DNA of 64,000 nucleotides from Symbiodinium natans. Lineage: Eukaryota; Sar; Dinophyceae; Suessiales; Symbiodiniaceae. The notes under the pieces were generated by a model. It made no database searches, was not told the origin of the DNA, and saw nothing but the letters and a program-made list of their open reading frames with translations. The DNA is taken from NCBI GenBank assembly GCA_905221605.1, contig CAJNDS010000868.1:310001-374000 (forward strand), read 5' to 3'. Within the stretch, counting starts at the first letter, position 1. Every line of letters starts with the position of its first letter. The position numbers and the translations under genes are program-made. This document shows positions 11,290 to 21,575 of this stretch, piece after piece.

Positions 11290-11625
11290 TTGCATCCATG
11301 CCCAACACACTGGTATTTACCGCGTTTGCGCCTCTTCGTACAACACACTGCGCAAGGATGTGGAACAGAACACGTTGCCACAAGCGTCCATGCCAATTGC
11401 GACGATGCCCCAAACGCTGGTATATGCCGCGCTTTTGCCTCGTTGTACAACATACCGCGCAAGGATGCGGAGCAGGACACGTTGTCACAAGCGTCCATGC
11501 CAATTGCGACGATGCCCAAATCACTGGTATTTACCGCGTTTTCGCCTCGTTGTACAACATACTGCGCAAGGATGTGGAACAAGAAAAGCTGTCACAAGCG
11601 TCCATGCCTTTGGCTGAAGTTCGAT
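11290..11625 (+). repeat. Tandem satellite, three units of about 106 bp
   Basis: The words 'gcgcaaggatg' (11351, 11457, 11564) and 'acaagcgtccatgcc' recur at about 106-107 bp. The period is not a multiple of three, so one repeat is read in all three frames. That explains the overlapping open frames of up to 195 codons here; I therefore do not call a protein. Confidence 0.9.
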
Positions 11626-12649
11626 CTCATTTAAAACCAAAGCCCCAATTTAGTAAAAATCGAAGTAGTCTAAACTAAGTTCGATCACGCGAGCACAAGT
11701 GCACACAGGCTCTTCCGAAAGTTAATTTGACCCTAAGCCCTAATAGACCCCGAAAACACTCGGCAACATCCTCACCGCAACTTAGCGAGTAGCGGGTACT
11801 AGTCACCGCACACCGTGGCCTCGGTCTTCCAGAATCTTCACCTTCTGCTCGATTGTGCGGACCTTGAAGACATGACTAAACCCTGCGGCCCTGCACCTCG
11901 TTTTATACCTCCATTGTTTACACTGGAGCATCTCGGAACACGGCAATAGTTTACAGCGCAGGATAAGAGGCAGGTGATGGAACGCACTGCACAAATACAT
12001 ACGGGTATTTCGCACTTACTTAAGATTACTTGATGAATTCAGGGGTCTGTCGATTCCTATAATTCCAGGAGGGTTGAGTATGGTAGGACGTCCTCTCCCT
12101 TCGCGGTGGCGAGAGGGACACGGAAAGGGCTTCCTCGAACGAGCTGTTGACATGCAGGGGACTGGAAAGCGATGCAAGCAGCGGGGGAAGGGAGGGGGGG
12201 AAACAGGAAGAACACGGAATCAGGGCCAATAAGACTACACAGGAGAAAAAGTGCCCCTCACCCCCCAACACGGGCCTGTCACGCAACCCAAAGCTCCTTG
12301 ATGCTCGAAAACCCACGAAGCCCTGGAGTAACTTTGCTTAGGCTGAAGCTAGAGGGCTGTGGTCTAACCGAGCTGCTGAACCCTGGGCCCAAAAGAGTTA
12401 ACCTTTTCAATTCTGGTACAGTAGGATTATATAGGCCCGAAAAGGTTAACGGTTACCTACTCAGCTACGAAGCGCAAAACAAACAAACACATCAGCCCAG
12501 TGCAAGTGGCATGGGAACCGTGGCTGGCCTCGTCGGAGCCCTGCCGTCGAGGGATTGTGTTGGGGTCGAGGAAGCTGGGGCGTTGAGGTTGCTTGTGGGT
12601 TTTTCTGTCCTGGGAATTCGGGCTCAGGATTTCAGCCTCATACTGCGGT
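11626..12649. other. No gene seen
   Basis: Short open frames without recognisable motifs. A candidate frame at 12172-12660 reads into telomere-type repeats at its end and is not supported. Confidence 0.45.
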
Positions 12650-12693
12650 TTAGGGTTTAGGGTTTAGGATCTAGGGTTTAGGGTTTAGGGTTG
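12650..12693 (+). repeat. Interstitial telomere-type array (G-strand)
   Basis: About six TTTAGGG units with one variant (TTTAGGATC). Confidence 0.9.
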
Positions 12694-14216
12694 AGGGAAG
12701 CTGCTTCCGTTCCCTTTTGGGCTACTTGGCGTTTGGGAAGTTTGAGAAGCGTGGGGTCTTTAGGGCCGAAGGAAAGGAAGCTGTGCGAGCGGCGAGGGTT
12801 CGAGAACTCCCCCCTCGCCCAACCTCCCCCCCCGCCCCTACTACCCCTCCCCCTCCCCCCCCCCCAAGACCCATGGAGCACGCAGCTGGACCAAACCACT
12901 CATTCGAGCGTTTGCCTGCAGAATGACGTCGGCGGAGGGCAATCTCAAATCATTTCCTGCAGCATTGACAGTCTGCATATGGACAGGTCTAGAAACTTGA
13001 TCATTAATCGATTCAAATAAACAGTCGGATAGCCGATCAACCATGAGTTGTCAGCTCCAGCAAATTGGTTGAATTTGTAAATTGCAGCTGAAATAAGCGC
13101 AACACTAACAAACCAACGAGACACATGCTATTTGGAGTTTCCTTTCGCGGCATATAAACACATATTATCACATATGCACTAATTCGAAACCCCCCGGCTG
13201 CACATGACACCTGAAAAGCCATAAAGCTGACCGTCCTGTGTTCAGCGGAATCAGCTTGCTGCCTCGGAGGGAACTAGGGCGCAAGCCGGTCAGCACACTG
13301 GGATCCCACTCACCAAGCCGACAGGTACAAGGAGGCGCTTTCAGCCCTGGAGCTCGCACGGTGCGCGCATGGCGCGACAAAAAAGGTCCGCAACGAACGG
13401 CGATGCCCGGGGATTGTGCAAGGAGATGAATAACAGGAAGCGCGGCTTAAGTGTGGCGCCCTCGGCTCGAGACAGGCTGAGAGCGCATCAACCAGACGCG
13501 TCCCTTGGCAGGGACCCACGTCAAACTGCAGCCAAGCATCGGCGGTGGGGGAATCCCGGGCGGCGCATTCATCACCTTTAAGACACGCAGGAGGTGGGGA
13601 CTTGCAGCATGGTTTCCAGCTCCCTTGGGTATGGACATCGGAGCAAAGAACTATAGAACCTAATTCGCACCAGACACTGAGTATCGCCGATTCGGATCCG
13701 CTTGTCGGACCCGCATGTCGATTTCTATCTGCAGGATGACCATTCTGAGCTAAGGTTGAGCACTCCCCAACACCCCTATAGGCCCTGTGCAGTACGAAGC
13801 TGACCAGCGCAAGCTCTGAGTTCGAGACCGAAGCCCGCAGATCTGCAGCATGACCTTAAACGACCAGGGGACAGGCTATTGCCACTTTTTAGGAGAGGAT
13901 GGGCCGAGCGGTGCAGACACCTGCACCGAGCCGCATAGGCATCTACGGCCGATGGGACACGCATGTGTGGAATTGGATCTAGCGCTCTGAGAAGCATGCT
14001 TGGCAGGCCGGGACTTCCCGGAAGTCTGCATTCAGGTCGGGCCTCCAGTATCTCCGGTTTGGAAAAGGCAGAACTGAAATCTGAATGCTAACGCTCCTTC
14101 TCTGAAGCTGCCAGTCGGCGCTTGCGATCACACAACTGTGCTTGCCAAGCAGTGTTGAAACTAGGAAAGATACTTTCGGGTGTTCTCTTCAAACCTGGCG
14201 GGGGCAGCAAAAACCA
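12694..14216. other. No gene seen; short duplicated word
   Basis: C-rich stretches occur at 12820-12866. A roughly 30-bp sequence including 'cccactcaccaagccga' occurs near 13305 and again near 14635. No convincing coding region. Confidence 0.45.
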
Positions 14217-14285
14217 AACCCTAAACCCTAAACCCTATAAACCTTAAACCCTAAACCCTAGACCCTAAATCCTAAACCCTCAACC
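14217..14285 (-). repeat. Interstitial telomere-type array (C-strand)
   Basis: About nine CCCTAAA units, several with substitutions, suggesting an older array than the perfect ones at 20.2 or 28.5 kb. Confidence 0.9.
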
Positions 14286-15124
14286 ATAAGAAAGCAAAGA
14301 GCACGCGTGCGCCGCTCAGTGTGTTCAGGGGGCAAAGGAGCACTGCAGGTACTCCGGGGCTCAGGCCGGAGCTCGACATCGCCTGTCTTGTCATGGGTTC
14401 GTAGGGCTTGTTATGGGTTTGTTCTGGATTTGTTGCGGGTTTGCCATGGGTTTGTTATGGGTTTGTAGGGTTTGTAAGGTTTTAAGGTTAGGGAGGTCAA
14501 AACTAGATTGTACGCAAATGTTATATACAATGTATTGCATAATAAGATGTATTGGCGATCCTAAGAATACAAGAGTAGGTATGTATATATATATATATGT
14601 ACATGCGTATATGCATGCTCTCAGCACACTGGAATCCCACTCACCAAGCCGAGCGTCTGAGTCTTCACTGAACACCTCATGTGCGAGCTGTTTCCCACAG
14701 CTTGGAGCCGAAACGCGCCCGAAGCCAAAGGGACGGGGGGACCTCAATTGGACCTCCTGGTGTACGAGTACTCCGAGAACCGCTTTTATTCCACATTCTG
14801 TCAGCTGCTGTACTTGTAAATCGCACTATTGACATGTCTCGGTGTAGACTGTCTTTCATTGACATAAGCCAGACACCCCTCTCTGCTTTGGCCGAATGAC
14901 TACATAAGGCCATCGCATTGGACCAAAAGAGGCTCTGGCCTGCTATCATAAGCATCTGGAGATCAGAAGACATTGGGTACAGAAGGCTTCAAGTGGGCCA
15001 AATGGCCGCCCATGATCTTACTGGTGGGCATGTGTGAAAGCGCGACAGTTTTCTAAGCTGCGCCTCCATCGCTCGCGTGCACGTCAGGCCTCTGCCACTC
15101 AAGTCATTCCCCCTGCAATCAAAA
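14286..15124. other. No gene seen
   Basis: A degenerate run of 'tgggtttgtt'-type words lies at 14395-14480 and a short (TA)n at 14585-14600. No coding region is recognised. Confidence 0.45.
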
Positions 15125-15245
15125 CTACGAATTGCTTAAGAACCCCACCAAAAAACTAAAAACAGTCTTCCTTATAAGGGAATATAGGGATTGTTACTCT
15201 TTTCTTTTTTTGCGGGGGGGGGGGGGGGGGGTTCTTAAGCAGGGT
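15125..15245. mobile_element. MITE-1 copy with partly lost right end
   Basis: The left terminal sequence 'ttgcttaagaacccc' faces 'ggggttcttaagc' at the right. The interior contains 'cttccttat' and 'atagggattgtt', like the copies at 31.4 and 48.9 kb. A G-run expansion (about 15214-15231) lies within the right terminal repeat. It is non-autonomous: no transposase frame. Confidence 0.85.
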
Positions 15246-16560
15246 GCCAGACAGTGCCCAAACTTGCAGAGTCTCAGAAGGGAGCCTCCGTGCGAGCTTT
15301 GAGGTACCTGAGCACCCCGGAAGGGCTGAACAAATGAATGTCGGCTTGGGAAGATCCTCTAGAGGCAGCTGTCTGTTAGCCAGGGCAGCTCAGAGAGTGG
15401 CGCATGGGGAGCACAACGGATGCAATGGGTTCAAAGTTGCAGAGCCGGGAGCACCATGCTATTCAACAGCAACCCAGGCACAGTAGGAAGGACACAAGCA
15501 CGGCAAGGGCTGCATAAGGGCGGTGACAGCAAAACCCTTTTGGCACGTGACGGAGAGACCATGTTGCAGGGCTCTGACTAACAGGGACGCCCACTGCCGG
15601 CGCTGAAGCTTGGTCAGCGAACGCAGAACAGTTCTGAGACGGTTCGCGCACTGCGGCCATAGGAAAGAGAAGAAATCACTGCAGAGCAAAGAAGAAGAAA
15701 CACCGTCCATCACCCCCCAGCATCACGACGCCCTTCCCATGCCGGCAGCCCCCACACTGCGCGGATGCTTGCATCAATGTACTTCCACCGGGCTAACGTG
15801 AGGGAACCTCCTTTTGGATGTTGCAGTTGAGAAGCTCGGAAGGCTCGTGGCGCCCATGAGGATCTTCAGGGACCTTAGCTTGACATGCCTGTGACATTCA
15901 CGGCGGCAAATAGTCCTCTCTTGTTGCCCGCGATATATTGGGGAATTCCAACCTGGAGGTTCTTTGACAGATTCAGCGACGCCGATTCAGCACCGAGCCT
16001 TGTAATGCGACCAAAGTCACATCACTGCGCTGAGGAGCAATGGAAACCAGGCATGCCTCGCCGGCTTTATGCGGAATCGTATGGAGTGATATCAGGAACA
16101 ACATAGACCCCTCTGAAAGTAGCAGCGAACCATTTCAATGCAACTACAAGTGCGGCTACATTCACGGTTGGTGCTGCAAGCGAACGTCTTCCAAACCCTG
16201 TTCATGCTGGTGTGCAAGATACACTCAGGTGCGTATATCTTGGTCCTTCAACGGCTGACTGCCTTTATCACTTCTAGCAGCCCAAACTAAGACAAACAGA
16301 ATGAAGACCAAGGGTGTGCATATGCATACGCTGTGGGTGCAGGTGGTGGTCGCGAGGGCTATCAGTTTCCCACAGTCGGAAGTACGAAGCAGCATGTAAA
16401 CTTATACGTCAGCTGCACACTACAATGCAGAGCGCTCTTGAAATCATACACTTAGCTGAGGCAAAATTCCTGCGTGCAAAATATGTTTGTCACCAACTTG
16501 CACACAATGATACCCTGCTGCCATCAGAATTCTATTTAGTCGGCAAGATCTGAACATGAA
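15246..16560. other. No gene seen
   Basis: Several open frames of 60-85 codons on both strands, overlapping and without clear motifs. A short cysteine-rich frame near 16040-16258 is not supported by any second feature. Confidence 0.4.
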
Positions 16561-16562
16561 TA

Positions 16563-16665
16563 TGGGTAGCTTCCTAAATTAGGGTCCCTTTGTGGGCAAC
16601 CATTATAAGGCGGCACCCTTGAAAAAGGGATCCCAAAAAGGGACCCTAGTTTAGAGAACTACCCA
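16563..16665. mobile_element. MITE-2, near-perfect terminal inverted repeats, TA target
   Basis: Terminal arms of about 30 bp are near-perfect reverse complements (left 'tgggtagcttcctaaatt', right ending 'gagaactaccca'). They flank a core of about 43 bp that itself contains 'agggatccc'. A TA dinucleotide lies on both sides (16561-16562 and 16666-16667), as expected for a Tc1/mariner-type MITE. No coding capacity. Confidence 0.85.
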
Positions 16666-16818
16666 TATGAACACCTGGCGGAGGGCTTCAATCGAGCATG
16701 GCCTCGGTGTGTGCACAAACTCACCGATCCCAAGCATGCTTCGCTAGAACCCTAATCCGTATTATGTAGAGCTCAGGCCAAGAGAGGTGGTGCAAGAGAT
16801 TTGCTTCAGGGAAGATGA

Positions 16819-16912
16819 CGTTTAGGGTTTAGGGTTTAAGGTTCAGGGTTTAGGGTCTAGGGTTTCAACCCTAAACCCTAAAACCTGAACCCTAAGCCCT
16901 AAACCCTAGTTG
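16819..16912. repeat. Head-to-head telomere-type array
   Basis: About six G-strand units (16819-16864) are followed after 'caa' by about six C-strand units (16868-16908). The two arms share the same variant repeat (ttcaggg / ccctgaa) at mirrored positions, so they look like an inverted duplication as well as a fusion-type junction. Confidence 0.9.
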
Positions 16913-18666
16913 CGTCGCCTCCCCATCTCGGAACTGATAGCAACCTTGAGCGACAGTCAAAGACTGATCACGCAACCAGGAGGGTGTCGTCTTGAAGCTC
17001 TACCCATCGTTTTTTGGGGTGGGGGGGGGTCTATGAATATTTTGGGGCATCGCTCGTGCCAGGAACCTACAGGAGAATATAGAATATTGGGGGGTATCGT
17101 TTGACGGGTCTCTCCGTCGTTTTTTGGGGTTTCTGCTTATCATGAACACTCCCGGCCAAATTTCATGCACGCGAGCATTGACTGGTGTTTAGCCGCCTGT
17201 CCTGCAGCTGAAAGCACCCGACACCCAAAACTTCCATCCCAGAGGCAATCCCAACCCTCGCTTCTTGTAAGTTTTCACTGAAGGTTCTACTGGGTAAGGG
17301 CATTCAACGGAAAAAGCGGCCATCACATAGACTGAGGACTCCAACTGCAGCATATAGTCTTCCCCTTGGCCCCACCCTCCTATGGACTAGTGACTAGTCT
17401 TGACCCTCTCAGAGCAATCTTTGGAATCTCTACATGCCTACATGGACCGACCCTATAACCCTAAGCCCTATAAAAGCTTCTGTGTACCCGGCGGGCCCGA
17501 GGCGATCGGTACCTAGCAGCAGTAGTAGTCATTGTCGTCTTAGTAGTAGTGGCAGTTGTAGTATCTGATATTACACCAAGCACCGCGCTGCAGAAGAGGT
17601 CTGAAGGCCAAGAATGCAACAGGGGCGAGGCTGGGCGTGAGCTGTATGGTGAAGGGTTTAGGGGAATGGGGTTCGGGTTTGGGTTTTGCGTGGTTGTGGG
17701 CTTGGCGTTGGGGAATTGAGAGTTGTCTTACATTGACCACGAGTGAGTGAGGGGCTGTGTTTGGTTTGGCCTTTCACTGTCTTGAAACCTAGGTTTTGTG
17801 GGCTTTAGGAGGGTCGTTCGATGCTAATATGGATGGAGCGACTCTCATGCAGCAGTGCTATGGTTGCAAGCCTGTAGCTCCCGCAAGAATCGAACTGGCA
17901 ACATCCCACTGCCAGCAAGGGCCTCTGGTTTCATCCGGGTGCGAAGTTGCTGCTCTTGCAGACCTCTGTCAGAAACAAGAACACGGCCCGCAAACTCAAA
18001 ACCCTAAAGCCCTAAAACCAAAAAAATATCGGGGAACGCCCTCTTCTCCGAATTTACTCAAATGTCAAATCTCAATATCTGCACGCACACATGACGACGG
18101 GCAGGGGGGAGGCATAAAGAGCGAGAATTGCACACCGAACGATATATGGTTGTATACTGAGAAAGAAACAGCAACCGTGAGCAAGATTGAGCATCAGCCT
18201 TCTCGCTGCCGTTGTCGTAGCCCCACACCTTCCGCTAAAGCAGTGAAGCGAGATTGAAACACATGAATGTGCGAAGCGTGTCCCGGCACATGGCCGTAAA
18301 CGACTTCCTCCTGTTACTCTCAATGAGTGCCGCTCGATGAATGCGTACTGCATTGCCCTGCCCTGCACTGTACTAATTCCACCGCCTATTTCAACACACT
18401 ACATTGTAGTGCACCACTCTGTACTGCACAACCAGCACCCCGTGAGGCGACAGGTCATTGGGGCTGCTGCAGGCTGAACGAAGATATCTTGGTTGGGCTT
18501 CAGGCTGTCGAAGATTCGAAGCAGGCGCGCCTCACCGACAGGGGCCTTTGGAAATGACGGAGGGTGCACAAAAACTGCTTCATCCAGATGGCCATGACTG
18601 AGAATCTCAGTTGCGGGGCCTCCAGAATCTTGATGTCCGAGCACTACCTATCCCGAAGGCGCCTGC
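16913..18666. other. No gene seen
   Basis: Contains G-rich 'ttttttggggtg' words (17010-17130), a GTAGTAGT triplet-like tract (17519-17560) and short overlapping frames. An imperfect tRNA B-box-like sequence near 17880-17895 is discussed under rejected items. Confidence 0.45.
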
Positions 18667-19430
18667 AACGGATAGCTTCTATCTGCCTTCGAGAATCATA
18701 GTAATCTCTGGACAACACCTGCGTCCTAATGCTGGCAATGGATTCTGAGGAAACCACTCACAGGATCGGCAGAACGACAGCAGCCTCTCAACAACTCTAC
18801 TGAAGATGAAGCTTTCCTTGTATTGTATAACAACTGAGAGAGCGAGGCGAGAGAGGAGAAGGGGAGGGGGGGAAGGGGAGAGGGGAGGGAGAGGTGTTTA
18901 TATTGATGTCAGTCGTGCCGCAAGTCTGTGCTGCAGTCAAGCATAGAGTCAACACTGCTTCCAGAGTGGTCGCACCGCTACTGCTCTTGGCATCTCCAAG
19001 ACTCCACAAGCCGGGGGAGTTTCGGAGTTTCGCGCGTCGGGACTCGAAAAATGGCAGCGATGGTAAGTTAAGGAACCGTCATCGTGGCAGTGGGGAGAAG
19101 AGAGCAGAGGACATAGTCAGGGCTCGACTTGCCGGACCCCAAGTTGCTCCGAGGCAATGCTCTCTCACCCCTTTAAAGGAACCCCTGAAACACTCCACCT
19201 TGAACCCTAGAACCCTAAGTCAGATGCGGAGGGCCCGGCTGGATGTAGTGAAAGGTCGACTCCTGGATGGATGGGGCTTGGGCGGCTTAGGGTTCAGGGT
19301 GACTGGGGTTTAGTTGGGGTCCCCGGAGCCCGAAGCACTCTCGACACTGAATATGTGCAAGGGCAAGCGAGTGATTCAGTTGACATCATGCCTCCACGGA
19401 AGCGGCGCATGCCCATGCGCCGCGACTGAA
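18667..19430 (+). repeat. DR1 dispersed repeat, copy C (internally deleted)
   Basis: Matches 1-166, then 1955-2213, then 2545-2810 of copy A, in order and in the same orientation. Relative to copy A it lacks about 1.8 kb and about 0.3 kb. Shared landmarks are 'gtcaacactg', 'cgctactgctcttggc', 'cggagtttcgcg' and 'gcccggctggatgtag'. It may be the less-interrupted form of the element. Confidence 0.85.
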
Positions 19431-19773
19431 AAGCGCCCAAAATCCTGAGCAGCACAGCGCATCATTTTGCATGGTTCAGGGGAGTCAAAACACACCATCG
19501 GGGTATTTACTATAATGCTTTCCTTTTCAAAGCCCAACCCCACACCAAAACCCTCGCAAAGCCTCGTCGAAACTCCGATGACCGGGAAAGGCAATCTCTC
19601 GACAGCCCATACATGTAAGGATAGAAAATACGACAAGTGCGAATTGCAGAGATCGCCGCTTAGATCTAAAAACGGGTTTCTGGGAGAAGCTGAGAAGCAC
19701 ATGTAAGATGGCTTGGCCGACACCATGAGCAACACTGAACACATGATTCTGAACTCGCAGCTTCTAGAAGTCT

Positions 19774-20113
19774 CAATGCACCTTTGGGACTTGTGCCCGC
19801 AAAATCGCAGCACTGCCTGAGAAACCAAGTCCCTTCTTGAGCTCGATATTATCCGAATAAGCTATTAAAGCCCGCGACCTAGACCGCCGACGCCCAAATA
19901 AGAACACTTGGCTTTCACAACGACTCCTGCATGCAAAGGCATCATTGTACACCTTTGGGACTTGTGCGCAAAATCGCAGTACTGCCTGAGAAAGCAGGTC
20001 CTTCTTGAGCTTGAAGTTATCCGAATAAGCTATTCAAGCCTGCTACCTCGACCGCCAGCGCCCAAGTAAGAACACTTGGCTTTCACAAGGACTCCTGCAT
20101 GCAAAGGCATCCC
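19774..20113 (+). repeat. Tandem pair, 171-bp unit
   Basis: Two copies share 'acctttgggacttgtg' (19780 and 19951), 'atccgaataagctatt' and 'aagaacacttggctttcaca'. They lie 40 bp upstream of a long telomere-type array. Confidence 0.9.
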
Positions 20114-20151
20114 ATGCGGCCTTGTATACTTGTAAAGTTATCGACTTACCC

Positions 20152-20254
20152 CTATAAACCCTAAACCCTAAACCCTAAACCCTAAACCCTAAACCCTAAA
20201 CCCTAAACCCTAAACCCTAAACCCTAAACCCTAAACCCTAAACCCTAAACCCTG
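20152..20254 (-). repeat. Interstitial telomere-type array (C-strand), about 14 units
   Basis: An essentially perfect CCCTAAA run, so probably young or homogenised. It ends in 'ccctgatagata'. Confidence 0.97.
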
Positions 20255-21316
20255 ATAGATATGTCAGAAACGAAAGCACGCCAGGAACCGGGCAGCTACT
20301 CATGACGCCCTGCATCATGGCCTAGAGTTGATGCACCCCGAGGTCGAGCCACCAGGGAACTTGCATCATGGGGCAATCCTTTGTCTAGCTCACGAGACCA
20401 TCCAAATTCGAATCGATCTCGGCTTCCACCTCTTGCGGAAGAGAGGTAATCACATTCGCCGGCTGTTCAACCTGGGCTGTCTTCTTCTTGCTCAATGGTT
20501 TAGTGTGTTTAGGGCTTAGGGTTTAGGGTTTAGGGTTTAAATACAAGTGTCGGGAGACCGATTCCAATACAACCTCTAAAAAATCCAGCGCGGGTCCTGC
20601 AATCGCATATTCAAATGGTGGCCTCCAGCAGATCAAGTTATATCAAGTTCCTTCATCTTTAATTAAGACCTACGGTGCGTCCCGAGATGCAGCGTCCCGC
20701 TTGAACCCGACTTAGCAGTAAGGTTCCGAGGAATCATGCCAGAGTAGACCCCCAATCAGCGTGATACCAGACCACTACGCGCACCCGACGAAAACAGTTC
20801 GGCACTGCCACGCGAGCACGCGTTTCAAAGCGACTGCTGTGGAGCACGATGTCGAGGCACGTACGCGGGACTGAAGCGGGAGCACGGACAGGGGAGCCGA
20901 TCGAGGAGTCCGCGAGGCAGGAAACTACTCCCTTTAGGGTTTAGGGTTTAGGGTTTAGGTTTAGGAAATGCACAGATGCAGGAGCACGACTTAGCACCTG
21001 CCTCGACGGAAGAAAAACATTGTTCTCTGTAATGTACAACAACACTTCGCCTAGGTGAATGCCAGAACCCCATAGGGCTACCGCACTTTTGGGGGAGGAA
21101 CAAGGGCTCCAACGAAGGAACGTTTTCTCCCTAAACCCTAAACCCTGGAAGAGCGTATGAATCCCAGAAACCTTGATCCTTGGAAGCGTCGCCTGCAGGA
21201 GGCCCCGCGTGACGCGCTCGACCTTGTAATCTCGGGATGAAGAAGACTGAGGTCACTAACAGGTCTCTGGGTTCGAGGTTGCTGCACTGAACTAAGTTTC
21301 CCTACTGCCTCACAAT
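20255..21316. other. No gene; short telomere-type patches
   Basis: Short G-strand patches at 20510-20540 and 20935-20967 and a C-strand patch at 21130-21148. Other sequence is unremarkable; no supported coding region. Confidence 0.5.
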
Positions 21317-21402
21317 AAACCCTAAACCCTAAACCCTAAACGCTAAACCCTAAACCCTAAACCCTAAACCCTAAACCCTAAACCCTAAACCCTAAACCCT
21401 AA
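21317..21402 (-). repeat. Interstitial telomere-type array (C-strand), about 12 units
   Basis: A nearly perfect CCCTAAA run (one CGCTAAA variant) about 170 bp beyond the 3' end of the 744-codon open frame. That gene region is therefore bracketed by telomere-type arrays, the other starting at 23816. Confidence 0.95.
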
Positions 21403-21575
21403 GGTGTTTTCCCTGATGTGCCTGCTCCGGGTGGTCCAGGATGGCCTTGAGCGGCTTCGCGTCCGTGTCAATAGGGCATCTTTTCGCCATGCGGTGCCAC
21501 TGAGACCTGGCCGGGCATGTGAATCATTGTGAAAATCTGTCCCCTAAGGTGACTTGAGTCACAAAAAACTGGTGT

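Noticed and set aside
11091-11678. 195-codon plus-strand frame
   Set aside because: It is created by a 106-bp tandem repeat; overlapping frames of similar length exist on both strands.
17870-17960. tRNA-like B-box (gttcgattc) on the minus strand with a four-of-five-pair T-arm
   Set aside because: No acceptor stem, A-box or anticodon arm can be built around it. At most a SINE relic.
20152-20254. Interpreting the array as a true chromosome end
   Set aside because: Ordinary sequence continues for tens of kilobases on both sides, and other arrays point in both directions.
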